Below, one piece after another: positions 23,526 through 32,516 of a stretch of 64,000 nucleotides of DNA (position 1 is its first letter; each line of letters opens with the position of its first letter). The stretch comes from Pannonibacter anstelovis (GTDB taxonomy: Bacteria; Pseudomonadota; Alphaproteobacteria; Rhizobiales; Stappiaceae), in contig NZ_JBAKBF010000009.1 in assembly GCF_036881715.1 (NCBI RefSeq), positions 62,001 to 126,000 of the forward strand, given 5' to 3'. A program made the translations under genes and the position numbers. The notes under the pieces are model-generated. The model was not told the DNA's origin, did not search any database, and saw only the letters and a list, made by a program, of their open reading frames with translations.

Positions 23526-25073
23526 TCACGCCTCCGGCGCGGCGCGCTGGGGCAGCTGGATACAGAAGGTGGTGCCGGGCCCTGTATCTTCCAGAACGAG
23601 GCGGCCGCCATGGGCGCGCACGATCTCAAGGGCGATGGCAAGCCCAAGGCCAGTGCCGCCGTTCTTGGCACCGCTCTGGAAAGCCCGGAACAAACCGGCC
23701 CGCACGGCAGGCGGAATGCCGGGCCCTGTATCCCTGACGCGGATGAGGCAGTCGCCATCAATCAGCGCCGCCTCAATGGTCAGGCGGCAGACATGGGCGG
23801 CATCTGCGCCCGCTTCCATCGCCTGCACGGCATTGCGGCACAGGTTCACCAGCGCCCGGAACAGCTGCTCCGGATCTGCCTCCAGCTCGAAGCCTTCGGC
23901 CACGCGGCTCTCGAATTCGATGTCCGGATGCTCGGCAAGCGCCAGCAGCTCCGCAACGTCGCTCACCACCCGTTCGAGGCGGATCAGACGGCGGCGCGGC
24001 GGCTCTTCCCGTGCCTTGCCATAGGCCATCACGGCCTGGGTGTAGCCCACCGCACGGTCGAGCGTTGCCAGGATCTTCGGCACCAGCCGCTTCACAGTCG
24101 GATCGGGCACATGCTCGATACGCTCCATGAACAGCTGCGCTGAGGCCAGAAGGTTGCGCAGGTCATGGTTGATCTTGGACACGGCAAGACCAAGATCAGC
24201 CAGCCGCTGCTTCTGGTGCAGAGCGCGGGAGAGTGCCGTCTGCATGTCCGCAAGCCGCTTCTCCGCATCACCGATCTCGTCATCACGCCCGCCCGGCACA
24301 ATGATCCGCGCCGTATCTTCGGGGTCTTCGGCAAAGCGGGCCATGGACGCCGACAGCCGCTGAAGCGGGCGCACAAACATCCAGCGCAGCGCCAGATAGA
24401 CGAGGCTTGCCGTAATCACCGAGATGATCAGCGTCAGCCCGAGAATGCGCCCCGAGAAGGCCAGCATGTCCTTGCGCAGCATCGAAACCGGAAGAACGAT
24501 ATCCACCTTCTGCACATCATCTCCGGCGCTGGAGCCCATCGGCAGCGGCTGGCTGACACGCATCAGGCCGGAGCCATCGGAGAACAGCACCGCAACGCTG
24601 TCGCGGATGGCACTCCAGGGCGTCTCTTCCTCCATGTCGATGACATAGCGGATCTCCTCCGGCAGGCCACTCATGGCGATCAGGCTGCGGCGGCCCTTAT
24701 GGGTGAGAGAGATGGCAACGGCGCCCGTCACCCGCATCAATTCTTCCTGAAGGCGCGGTGCAATGGTGTTGGTTTCGGACAGGACGGCGGCAGCCACACC
24801 GGCGGTGTTGAGCTTATCCTTCAGCCAGGTGTTACGGAAATTGGCAACTGACGGCACATAGACAAAGACTTCCGACAGCATGACAAAGAGCACTGTCAGG
24901 AGCAGAAGCTTGGCAGACAGGCCCGCCGAGCGGCGGCGGACAGCGCCACCTGCGGGGACAGAAGCAGACGCGGGGGCAGACGTGGGGGCAGACGCGGGCT
25001 GGACGGCAGGCAGCCCCTCTCCGGCGGGCGGAACGGCCCCTCCGGGCACCATGGGCGGCTGTTCGTGCTTCAT
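23526..25073 (-). CDS. Orphan membrane sensor histidine kinase
   Basis: A 515-residue two-pass membrane kinase. A proline/alanine-rich cytoplasmic tail (1-50) precedes membrane helix 1 (about 52-74), a periplasmic sensor region (75-208), membrane helix 2 (about 209-231) and HAMP. The phosphoacceptor box is VSKINHDLRNLLAS (His303). The ATP-binding domain has FRALVNLCRNAVQAM, RDTGPGIP and GGTGLGLAIALEI. The ATG at 25073 has GGAGC upstream and is favoured over a TTG at 25136. No response regulator is adjacent, so its partner lies elsewhere. The signal is unknown. Confidence 0.9.
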   Translation of the reverse strand: MKHEQPPMVPGGAVPPAGEGLPAVQPASAPTSAPASASVPAGGAVRRRSAGLSAKLLLLTVLFVMLSEVFVYVPSVANFRNTWLKDKLNTAGVAAAVLSETNTIAPRLQEELMRVTGAVAISLTHKGRRSLIAMSGLPEEIRYVIDMEEETPWSAIRDSVAVLFSDGSGLMRVSQPLPMGSSAGDDVQKVDIVLPVSMLRKDMLAFSGRILGLTLIISVITASLVYLALRWMFVRPLQRLSASMARFAEDPEDTARIIVPGGRDDEIGDAEKRLADMQTALSRALHQKQRLADLGLAVSKINHDLRNLLASAQLFMERIEHVPDPTVKRLVPKILATLDRAVGYTQAVMAYGKAREEPPRRRLIRLERVVSDVAELLALAEHPDIEFESRVAEGFELEADPEQLFRALVNLCRNAVQAMEAGADAAHVCRLTIEAALIDGDCLIRVRDTGPGIPPAVRAGLFRAFQSGAKNGGTGLGLAIALEIVRAHGGRLVLEDTGPGTTFCIQLPQRAAPEA

Positions 25074-25313
25074 CACTCTGCTCCAGCGCCCCTCATCCGC
25101 CCCAAGCACCTGCTTCAGCTTTATAACCCGGCGCAAGCGGTATGTCAGCTACCCCGCCATCAAGCCATTGCGGCGCGGCGATTCCCCCGGGCTGGCCGGC
25201 AGGCACAGGAATCAGATGCGCGGCAGAACCTGAGCCAGCTGTGCAAATCCTGCCCCCTTCGGCCCGCAGGCAGGGCAAAGCCATGCAATGGCGCCGGAAA
25301 AGGCGGTTCTGCG

Positions 25314-25342
25314 TTGACTCACCGCCAGAGCCCTCGTATAAG
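25314..25342 (+). promoter_or_regulatory. Sigma-70 promoter of rpmH
   Basis: TTGACT, a 17-base spacer and TATAAG lie 120 bases before the rpmH start. Hexamers and spacing are close to ideal, as expected for a highly expressed ribosomal protein gene. The rest of the 25074-25462 gap shows no gene and no obvious DnaA boxes. Confidence 0.75.
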
Positions 25343-25462
25343 CGCGCTCGACTCGGACCGGCATCCGGCCTGTCTCATGGAGCAGGCTTGCCTTGTGGCG
25401 GCAGGATGCATCCAGCCTCAAGTTTCAAATAAAAGGGCCGCGCGACGGCGCGGAATAGAAAA

Positions 25463-25597
25463 ATGAAGCGTACGTATCAACCCAGCCGCCTCGTCCGCAA
25501 GCGCCGTCATGGCTTCCGCGCACGTATGGCGACCAAGAATGGCCGTCTGGTCCTGTCCCGCCGCCGGGCAAAGGGCCGCAAGAGCCTGAGCGCCTGA
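25463..25597 (+). CDS. rpmH: 50S ribosomal protein L34
   Basis: A 44-residue basic protein beginning MKRTYQPSRLVRKRRHGF and ending with a KGRKSLSA tail, the complete L34 sequence pattern. It is part of the large ribosomal subunit. It is short and highly charged, and is followed by rnpA in the same direction after 65 bases, the nearly universal bacterial order. Confidence 0.98.
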   Translation: MKRTYQPSRLVRKRRHGFRARMATKNGRLVLSRRRAKGRKSLSA

Positions 25598-25662
25598 TAG
25601 CGCCCCGCAGCGGCGCTTCGGACCACCCTTTCGAGGCTCTGGATTTCAGAACGCCGCAGCAC

Positions 25663-26094
25663 ATGAAAACTCTTAAAAAGCGCTCCGAGTTTCTGGCCGT
25701 CGCCAAAGGTGGACGGACAGACCGGCGCGCTTTTGCGTTACAGGGCCTGAAGCGCGCCGATGAAGGTCCCGCCCGCGTCGGCTATACGGTGACCAAGAAG
25801 ACCGGCAATGCGGTCGAGCGGAACCGGATCAAGAGACGGCTGCGCGCGGCTGTTGCGCAACTTGAGGACGAAGCCGTACCATCCGGTGCGGATTTTGTGA
25901 TCATCGGACGCCGTGCCGCACTGAATCAGCCCTTTGCAGATCTGGTCAGAGAGCTTAACTCAGGGCTCAAGCCTGCCCTGGAGCGCAAGGGCAACGGATC
26001 ATGGCAGGGCCGCCGTGACAACCGCAAGCCAAAGGCTGGCGGGCAGACACAAGGCAAGGAACCCGCACAGGGGTCAGGACAGAGACAGGGGTAA
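25663..26094 (+). CDS. rnpA: Ribonuclease P protein component
   Basis: A 143-residue basic protein. The N-terminal LKKRSEFLAVAKGGR binds the tRNA leader, and the RNR motif in KTGNAVERNRIKRRLRAAV contacts the RNase P RNA. The core family is about 115-120 residues; here a basic glycine/glutamine-rich tail (KPKAGGQTQGKEPAQ) is added at the C terminus. It assists 5' maturation of tRNA precursors. The gene lies between rpmH and yidC; no yidD is present between them. Confidence 0.96.
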   Translation: MKTLKKRSEFLAVAKGGRTDRRAFALQGLKRADEGPARVGYTVTKKTGNAVERNRIKRRLRAAVAQLEDEAVPSGADFVIIGRRAALNQPFADLVRELNSGLKPALERKGNGSWQGRRDNRKPKAGGQTQGKEPAQGSGQRQG

Positions 26095-26103
26095 CCGCAG
26101 CTC

Positions 26104-27921
26104 ATGGCTGACAACCGCAACACATTCATCGCCATCGCGCTGTCGCTGGTGGTCCTTCTCGGGTGGCAGTATTTCATTGCCAAGCCGCAGCTGGAGCAGG
26201 CTCAGCAGGCCGCGCAGCAGCAGGCCGAGGCACAGCAGGGCGGCACGCCGGTACCCGGCACAACGCCCGGAGCCGCACCCGGCAGCACCGCTGCCGGCGT
26301 TCCGGGCTCTGTCGGGGAAGCTGCAGGCCCTCTCAGCCGTGAGCAGGCCATTGCCGCCACGCCGCGCGTCACCATCGAGACGCCGCGCCTGACCGGCTCC
26401 ATCAGCCTGACCGGTGCACGCGTCGATGACCTGCGCCTCAAGGATTACCGGGAAACCGTCGAGAAGGACAGTCCGCTCATCACCCTGTTCTCGCCCCGCG
26501 GCACGCAGGGTGCTTACTATGCCGACAACGGCTGGGTGAGCGAGCCCGGTGCACAGATCGCCCTGCCCGGCGCAGACACCGTGTGGAGCGTTGCAGGTGA
26601 AGACAAGCTGACCCCCGGCACTCCGGTGACCCTGACCTGGGACAATGGCCAGGGCGTGGTGTTCAACCGCACCTTCTCGATCGACGAGAACTACATGTTC
26701 AAGGTCACCCAGTCGGTGACCAACAACTCGGGCAGCGGCCTGACGCTCTATCCCTACAGCCTGATTGTCCGCAACGGCACGCCGCACACCGCAGGATTCT
26801 ACATTCTGCATGAAGGCTTGATCGGTGTTGCCGGTGACGAGGGCCTGCTGGAAATCAAGTACAAGGATCTTGCCGAAGAGGGCAAGAAGACCCCCGCAAA
26901 GTCGGATCGCGGCTGGATCGGCATTACCGACAAGTACTGGGCGGCAACGGTTGCTCCCGCTCCGGGCACGAGCTTCCAGCCGAGCTTCAGCTACAACAAG
27001 GCGACAGACAACTTCCAGGCTGACTACCTTGGCGATGCGCTGACCATCGCGTCAGGGACCACGCAGGAAGCCAGTACCTACCTGTTTGCCGGCGCCAAGG
27101 AAACCAAGCTGCTTGCCTCCTACGAGGAGAGCATCGGCATTGACCGTTTCGACCTGCTCGTCGACTGGGGCTGGTTCTACTTCCTGACCAAGCCGATGTT
27201 CTATGTCATCGACTGGCTGTTCCATCTGGTCGGCAACTTCGGCATCGCCATCCTGCTGGTGACAGTTCTGGTCAAGGCCATCTTCTTCCCGCTGGCCAAC
27301 AAGTCCTATGTCTCCATGAGCAAGATGAAGCTCGTGCAGCCGCAGATGATGGACATCCGCGAGAAATACAAGGACGACAAGGCCAAGCAGCAGCAGGCGC
27401 TGATGGAGCTGTACAAGACCGAGAAGATCAACCCGCTGGCGGGCTGTCTTCCGGTTCTGATCCAGATCCCGGTGTTCTTCGCACTCTACAAGGTGCTGTT
27501 TGTCACCATCGAAATGCGCCATGCGCCGTTCTTTGGCTGGATTCAGGACCTGTCCGCCCCGGATCCGACAACGGTCTTCAACCTGTTCGGCCTGATCGAC
27601 TGGACCCCGCCGAGCATGCTGATGCTGGGCATCTGGCCGATCATCATGGGCATCACCATGTTCCTGCAGATGAAGATGAACCCGGCGCCGACCGATCCGG
27701 CCCAGCAGATCGTCTTCACCTGGATGCCTGTTCTGTTCACCTTCATGCTGGCCTCCTTCCCGGCCGGTCTGGTGATCTACTGGGCCTGGAACAACAGCCT
27801 GTCGATCACCCAGCAGTACATCATCATGCGCCGCCAGGGCGTGAAGGTGGAGCTTTGGGGGAACCTCAGGGACACATTCAAGCGCAAGAAGGGCGAGCCC
27901 GAAGCGCAAAAGAAGAGCTGA
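26104..27921 (+). CDS. yidC: Membrane protein insertase YidC
   Basis: A 605-residue inner-membrane protein. An N-terminal helix (FIAIALSLVVLLGWQYFIA) is followed by a Q/A/G-rich linker and a large periplasmic domain (about 75-350). The conserved five-helix insertase core includes KMKLVQPQMMDIREKYKDD and INPLAGCLPVLIQIPVFFAL. The C-terminal tail is basic. It inserts membrane proteins alone and with SecYEG. It follows rnpA after 9 bases and is probably co-transcribed. Confidence 0.97.
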   Translation: MADNRNTFIAIALSLVVLLGWQYFIAKPQLEQAQQAAQQQAEAQQGGTPVPGTTPGAAPGSTAAGVPGSVGEAAGPLSREQAIAATPRVTIETPRLTGSISLTGARVDDLRLKDYRETVEKDSPLITLFSPRGTQGAYYADNGWVSEPGAQIALPGADTVWSVAGEDKLTPGTPVTLTWDNGQGVVFNRTFSIDENYMFKVTQSVTNNSGSGLTLYPYSLIVRNGTPHTAGFYILHEGLIGVAGDEGLLEIKYKDLAEEGKKTPAKSDRGWIGITDKYWAATVAPAPGTSFQPSFSYNKATDNFQADYLGDALTIASGTTQEASTYLFAGAKETKLLASYEESIGIDRFDLLVDWGWFYFLTKPMFYVIDWLFHLVGNFGIAILLVTVLVKAIFFPLANKSYVSMSKMKLVQPQMMDIREKYKDDKAKQQQALMELYKTEKINPLAGCLPVLIQIPVFFALYKVLFVTIEMRHAPFFGWIQDLSAPDPTTVFNLFGLIDWTPPSMLMLGIWPIIMGITMFLQMKMNPAPTDPAQQIVFTWMPVLFTFMLASFPAGLVIYWAWNNSLSITQQYIIMRRQGVKVELWGNLRDTFKRKKGEPEAQKKS

Positions 27922-27946
27922 TCCCGCTTTTCAGAACCAAAGATCA

Positions 27947-27977
27947 AAGGGCCTGCCACACGGCAGGCCCTTCTGTT
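27947..27977 (+). terminator. Terminator-like hairpin after yidC
   Basis: AAGGGCCTGCC-ACAC-GGCAGGCCCTT is a perfect 11-bp stem followed by CTGTTT. The T-run is short, so read-through into engB is possible, but the stem is strong. Confidence 0.75.
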
Positions 27978-28033
27978 TGCAACATGCTCAACCTGCGCTC
28001 GACGGCGCAGCCGCAGCCAGCTAAAAGCACATC

Positions 28034-28675
28034 ATGACTGACTTGCCCGAATATACCGACGAACAGCTTGAAGCCGGCCGGCTGATGTTCAACCGCCCCT
28101 GGACGTTCCAGACCAGCGTTGCCGACATGCGCCAGCTTCCGGCCTCGCGCGGCACCGAAATCGCCTTTGCCGGACGCTCGAATGTCGGCAAGTCCAGCCT
28201 TATCAACGCGCTGACCGGCCGCAAGGGCCTTGCCCGCACGTCCAACACGCCGGGCCGCACGCAGATGCTGAATTTCTTCGGCGCCGAGGGCGCGAGCGTC
28301 ACCGTGGTGGACATGCCCGGCTATGGCTATGCCCAGGCGCCGAAAGACATGGTGGATGCCTGGACGAAGCTGGTGTTCTCCTACTTGCGCGGGCGTCCGA
28401 ACCTGCGCCGTGTCTTTCTGCTGATCGACAGCCGCCACGGCATCAAGGACAATGACCTTGAGACCATGCAGCTGCTCGACAAGGCAGCCGTCGTCTATCA
28501 GGTGGTTCTCACCAAGGCAGACAAGATCAAGCCCGGCCAGCTGGCCACGCTGATAACGGCAACAGCGGAGATCCTGCGCAAGCGGCCTGCGGCACATCCG
28601 GTGCTCATTCCGACTTCGTCCGAAAAGGGACTGGGCATCGACCTCTTGCGTGCGGAAATCTGCGCGCTGCCCTGA
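28034..28675 (+). CDS. engB: Ribosome biogenesis GTP-binding protein EngB (YihA/YsxC)
   Basis: A 213-residue TRAFAC GTPase. G1 is AGRSNVGKSSLINALTG, G2 includes TSNTPGRTQMLNFF, G3 is DMPGYGYA and G4 is LTKADK. EngB is needed for large-subunit assembly. The length is typical and the position after yidC matches many alphaproteobacteria. Confidence 0.96.
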   Translation: MTDLPEYTDEQLEAGRLMFNRPWTFQTSVADMRQLPASRGTEIAFAGRSNVGKSSLINALTGRKGLARTSNTPGRTQMLNFFGAEGASVTVVDMPGYGYAQAPKDMVDAWTKLVFSYLRGRPNLRRVFLLIDSRHGIKDNDLETMQLLDKAAVVYQVVLTKADKIKPGQLATLITATAEILRKRPAAHPVLIPTSSEKGLGIDLLRAEICALP

Positions 28676-28730
28676 GAGCGTGCCGGAGCACGGACCGGAC
28701 TGAAGCTTTCGTGTCCGGTTACGCGATCCG

Positions 28731-28759
28731 TTGAGATACACGGCCAAACCGGCTATAGA
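28731..28759 (+). promoter_or_regulatory. Candidate sigma-70 promoter of argB
   Basis: TTGAGA, a 17-base spacer and TATAGA lie about 75 bases before the argB start in the 158-base gap after engB. Spacing is optimal and each hexamer has one or two mismatches. Confidence 0.6.
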
Positions 28760-28833
28760 CGCTGCAAGCCCTTGCTTCCGATCAGAGGCTTCAACGTCCT
28801 TTCCCGCCACCGCAGCAGCGAGTGTTCCCGCCC

Positions 28834-29721
28834 ATGAGCACCCCGGACTTCAGCAACAACGCCCATATCATCGCCCAGGCCCTGCCCTACATGCAGCGCT
28901 ATGACAAGCGGCGTATCGTGGTGAAGTACGGCGGCCACGCCATGGGCGATGCGGACCTGGGCAAGGCCTTTGCTGCCGACATCACCCTGCTGCGCCAGTC
29001 CGGCGTGCATCCGGTTGTCGTCCATGGCGGCGGCCCGCAGATCGGCAACATGCTGAAGCGCCTGAACATCGTCAGCGAGTTCCGCGGCGGCCTGCGCGTT
29101 ACCGATAAGGCGACCGTGGAAATCGTCGAGATGGTGCTGGCCGGCTCCATCAACAAGGAAATCGTCCAGCTTATCAACGCCGAGGGCGGCCGTGCGGTCG
29201 GCCTGTGCGGCAAGGACGGCAATCTGGTGACGGCCACCAAGCTGACCCGGACCGAGATGGACCCGGATTCCAACATCGAGAAGATCCTCGATCTCGGTTT
29301 CGTCGGCGAGCCCGCGCATGTCAATCCGGTGATGCTGGATCTGATGCTGAAGGAAGACCTGATCCCCGTGGTGGCCCCCGTAGCGCCCGGCACGGATGGT
29401 GAAACCTACAACATCAACGCAGACACCTTCGCCGGCGCCATCGCCGGTGCGCTGCATGCCTCGCGCCTGCTGTTCCTGACCGACGTGCCGGGCGTGCTTG
29501 ACAAGGAAGGCAAGCTGATCAAGAATCTCACCGTCGCCCATGCGCGCGAGCTGATCGCCGACGGCACCATCTCCGGCGGCATGATCCCGAAGGTGGAAAC
29601 CTGCATCGAGGCGCTGGACCGCGGCGTCGAGGGCGTGGTCATCCTTGACGGCAAGGTCAAGCACGCTGTCCTGCTGGAACTCTTCACCGACCGCGGCGCC
29701 GGGACCCTGATCAGCAAGTGA
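28834..29721 (+). CDS. argB: Acetylglutamate kinase
   Basis: A 295-residue amino-acid kinase. It has the N-terminal IVVKYGGHAMGD, VVVHGGGPQIGNML, LFLTDVPGVLD and SGGMIPKVETCIEAL. It phosphorylates N-acetylglutamate in arginine biosynthesis. The long N-terminal helix region and length are those of the hexameric, arginine-inhibited type. The ATG at 28834 is chosen over a GTG four codons upstream. The stop overlaps the next gene by 4 bases. Confidence 0.96.
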   Translation: MSTPDFSNNAHIIAQALPYMQRYDKRRIVVKYGGHAMGDADLGKAFAADITLLRQSGVHPVVVHGGGPQIGNMLKRLNIVSEFRGGLRVTDKATVEIVEMVLAGSINKEIVQLINAEGGRAVGLCGKDGNLVTATKLTRTEMDPDSNIEKILDLGFVGEPAHVNPVMLDLMLKEDLIPVVAPVAPGTDGETYNINADTFAGAIAGALHASRLLFLTDVPGVLDKEGKLIKNLTVAHARELIADGTISGGMIPKVETCIEALDRGVEGVVILDGKVKHAVLLELFTDRGAGTLISK

Positions 29722-30464
29722 CAGACACCACCTCCACACCCAGCGAGGGCCAGGGTGCCCACCGTCATGATCTTCGGGCCTTCACAGGGGTGGAGGCCTG
29801 GGTCTTTGATCTGGACAACACTCTCTATCCGGCGGAAATCGATCTGTTCTCGCAGATCGACGTCCGCATATCCGACTACATCGCGAAGCTGCTGGACATC
29901 GGCAGGGATGCTGCACGGGTGAAGCAGAAAGAATTTTACCGCGACTATGGCACCACCCTGCGCGGACTGATGATGCAGCACAAGATCGATCCGGATGATT
30001 TTCTGGCCTATGTGCATGACATCGACTATTCCCCGCTGAAGCCCGACCCGGCACTTGGCGCGGCGATCAGCCGTCTGCCGGGCCGCAAGTTCATCTTCAC
30101 CAATGGCGACCGCCCCCATGCAGAACGCACGGCGGCCGCACTGGGCATCAGCGATCATTTCGAGGACATCTTCGACATCGTCGCCGCAGGCCTGATGCCG
30201 AAGCCGAACCTCGAGACCTATCAGACCTTCATTGCAAAGACCGGTGTCGCACCCGCAAGGGCTGCCATGTTCGAGGATCTGCCGCGCAACCTCGTGGTGC
30301 CTCACAAGCTGGGCATGCGCACGGCGCTGATTGTGCCGAAGGAGACACGGGAAGTCTTCCGCGAAGAGTGGGAAATGGAAGGCCACGATGCCCCGCATGT
30401 CGACTTCGTGACGGGTAATCTGGCAGGTTTCCTCGAAGGGGTTCTGGGCGCAATTGAAGCGTGA
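29718..30464 (+). CDS. HAD-family pyrimidine 5'-nucleotidase-like phosphatase
   Basis: A 248-residue HAD hydrolase with motif I VFDLDNTLYPAEIDLF, motif II FTNGDR and motif III/IV AMFEDLPRNLVV. The small cap and the DNTLYP motif place it in the pyrimidine 5'-nucleotidase (SDT1-like) group. It starts at a GTG overlapping the argB stop, so it is co-translated with argB. Its physiological substrate is not known. Confidence 0.9.
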   Translation: MTDTTSTPSEGQGAHRHDLRAFTGVEAWVFDLDNTLYPAEIDLFSQIDVRISDYIAKLLDIGRDAARVKQKEFYRDYGTTLRGLMMQHKIDPDDFLAYVHDIDYSPLKPDPALGAAISRLPGRKFIFTNGDRPHAERTAAALGISDHFEDIFDIVAAGLMPKPNLETYQTFIAKTGVAPARAAMFEDLPRNLVVPHKLGMRTALIVPKETREVFREEWEMEGHDAPHVDFVTGNLAGFLEGVLGAIEA

Positions 30465-30556
30465 GGCACTGGACCGGGGGAGCTTCGCCGGTTTATTGAT
30501 GTAAACTCAATAATCCCGCAAGCCGCCCCGGCCTGCCGAACCCATCGTGTGAACCC

Positions 30557-31432
30557 ATGGTCTCCCTGCGCGCCCTGCATGCCTTTGCACTTCTCGCCCG
30601 CAATGGCCGCGCCGCGCAGGCGGCAGATGACCTTGGTATTTCGCCTTCGGCCCTGTCGCATCTCCTGCGCAAGCTGGAAAGCGAGCTGGGTGCAACGCTG
30701 GTGCTGCGCGACGGGCGCGGCCTGTCTCTCACCGAAGAAGGAAAGCGCCTGGCCGCCGGACTGGGCGATGCCTTCGAGCGGATCGAATCCGCCGTAGACG
30801 GGTTCCGCCGCCGGGGCCGGACGGAGCTGCGCATCAGCACTGTCTCCACCTTCGCCACCCGCTGGCTTATCCCGCGGCTGCCGCAGTTTCAGACCGCGCA
30901 GCCCGATGTGGAGCTGCTGCTTTCCGCCTCAACCCGCGTCGTGGACCTCGACCGGGAGAATTACGACTGCGCCATCCGCCTTGGCCGTGGCGACTGGCCA
31001 GGCATCGACGCAACGCTGCTGTGGCGCGAGCATCTGGCCGTCGCCATGGCCCCGCGCCTGATGCGCGAAGACGCTGGCTTCGAAGCAACCCTGCCCGGCA
31101 TCAAGCTGCTGCACAGTGCTTCCCGGCGCGATGACTGGTCCCGCTGGCTGGCCCATGCCGGGCTGAAGCTGCCCGACGCCAGCTCCGGCATGGTGCTGGA
31201 GAGCCGTGACCTCGCCATTCAGGCCGCCATTGCGGGCATGGGCGCCATCGTCATCGACCGGCGCTTCGTCATGCTGGAACTGGCGGCCGGGCATCTCGTT
31301 ATGCCCGACTGGCCGGTGCTGCAGCTGGACAGTGGCTACTGGTTCGTCCGCTCCCCCAACAGGCCCCTCTCCCGTCCCATCTCCGGCTTCCGCGACTGGC
31401 TGATCGGCACCTCGGCAGCAGATGCCGGGTAA
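30557..31432 (+). CDS. LysR-family transcriptional regulator (GcvA-like)
   Basis: A 291-residue LysR protein. The winged helix (LRALHAFALLARNGRAAQAA, then SPSALSHLLRKLE) is followed by a GcvA-type effector domain with CAIRLGRGDWPG. The stop is 3 bases from the end of a convergent EamA transporter gene. That arrangement does not by itself make the transporter its target. Confidence 0.88.
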   Translation: MVSLRALHAFALLARNGRAAQAADDLGISPSALSHLLRKLESELGATLVLRDGRGLSLTEEGKRLAAGLGDAFERIESAVDGFRRRGRTELRISTVSTFATRWLIPRLPQFQTAQPDVELLLSASTRVVDLDRENYDCAIRLGRGDWPGIDATLLWREHLAVAMAPRLMREDAGFEATLPGIKLLHSASRRDDWSRWLAHAGLKLPDASSGMVLESRDLAIQAAIAGMGAIVIDRRFVMLELAAGHLVMPDWPVLQLDSGYWFVRSPNRPLSRPISGFRDWLIGTSAADAG

Positions 31433-31435
31433 GTT

Positions 31436-32341
31436 TCATGTTGCAGACAGCAGCACCAGAATAGCCGCGACGATCAGCACGCAGCCGGTGATCTCGCGGC
31501 CATTGATGCGCTCCTTGAAGAAGAACCAGGACGCAATGAGGGTGAAGACAAGTTCCACCTGCGCCAGCGCCCGCACATAGGCAACCTGCTGAAGCGTCAT
31601 CGCCGTGAACCATCCCGCAGATCCTGCGACACCGGCAAGCCCAACCCACACCGCCTGCCGCCAGTGGCGGATGGAGGCCGCGAGCTGATCCGGCTCGCGC
31701 CAGGCCATGTAGAGCCCCATGGCCACCGTCTGCATCAGGGTGACCACTGCAAGGCTGTAGGCCGCCTGCATCAGATAGCCAGGGCCTTCCAGCGACAGGG
31801 AGGCCATGCGGTAGAGAGCTGCCGAGCCACCGAAGAAAGCGGCAGAAGCCAGACCAATGAGCGCCGGACGCCCGGTCAGCGAGGCTACGATTGCCCGGGC
31901 CGTCAAGGGCACCCGTGCCATCGAAATGAGGATTACACCGGCAACGCCGATACCGATCGCAACTGCCGTCAGTCCCGTTACGTGCTCCCCAAGGATGACC
32001 ACACCGAAGATCGCTGCCTGCACCGGTTCCGTCTTGGAATAGGCCGTGCCAACCGCGAAATTACGGAAGGAAAAGAGATGAACAAGCAGGAAGGTCGCGA
32101 TGATCTGGGCAAGGCCGCCGAAGGCGGCTGCCAGCAGGAAGCGGCCGTTCATATCCGGAAAGGGCATGCCGAAGGCCAGATACAGCAACAGCACATAGGC
32201 AAGGGCAAAGGGGAAGCCATAGGCGAATCGCACCAGCGTTGCCCCGCTGGTGCCAAGACGGCCTTTCAGATGCTTCTGCAGCGCCGAACGCAGGTTCTGG
32301 CAGAAGGCGGCAAAGAGAGTGATGGGAATCCAGAGTTCCAT
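31436..32341 (-). CDS. EamA/DMT-family transporter
   Basis: A 301-residue membrane protein with about ten hydrophobic helices and two EamA repeats. The first repeat includes NFAVGTAYSKTEPVQAAIFG, and the second includes YVRALAQVELVFTLIASWFF. It is a probable exporter of a small metabolite. The start at 32341 (MELWIPITLFAAF) is favoured because the in-frame residues before it are basic and not membrane-like. It is divergent from dapD. Confidence 0.87.
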   Translation of the reverse strand: MELWIPITLFAAFCQNLRSALQKHLKGRLGTSGATLVRFAYGFPFALAYVLLLYLAFGMPFPDMNGRFLLAAAFGGLAQIIATFLLVHLFSFRNFAVGTAYSKTEPVQAAIFGVVILGEHVTGLTAVAIGIGVAGVILISMARVPLTARAIVASLTGRPALIGLASAAFFGGSAALYRMASLSLEGPGYLMQAAYSLAVVTLMQTVAMGLYMAWREPDQLAASIRHWRQAVWVGLAGVAGSAGWFTAMTLQQVAYVRALAQVELVFTLIASWFFFKERINGREITGCVLIVAAILVLLSAT

Positions 32342-32444
32342 GTGAGGCGGCCTGTGGGCTTGAGAAGATGCGGGAGAAACCGTCTTCAATGTCGCCTGTT
32401 TGCGCCCTTTGCGCAGTTGAGCGCTTCTCAAGCCGCATGAACCA

Positions 32445-32473
32445 TTGACTCAAGCCCCGCACCCGCCTTTTAT
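32445..32473 (+). promoter_or_regulatory. Candidate promoter of dapD
   Basis: TTGACT, a 17-base spacer and TTTTAT lie 44 bases before the dapD start. The -35 match is strong and the -10 is fair; an alternative -10, TTTATC, gives a spacing of 18. Confidence 0.5.
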
Positions 32474-32516
32474 CCGGCGAACCCTAAACGACCCCTCTGC
32501 GGAGCCGATCATTTCC

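Noticed and set aside
23242..24024. Plus-strand open frame opposite the histidine kinase
   Set aside because: Mostly antisense to the kinase gene, rich in Arg/Ala/Ser typical of GC-rich shadow frames, and without a ribosome site.
25074..25462. Replication origin near rpmH-rnpA
   Set aside because: The genes are often near oriC in other bacteria, but no DnaA-box cluster, dnaA or dnaN is present here.
30557..32341. LysR gene as dedicated regulator of the EamA transporter
   Set aside because: The two genes are convergent, not divergent, so the neighbourhood gives no real support.
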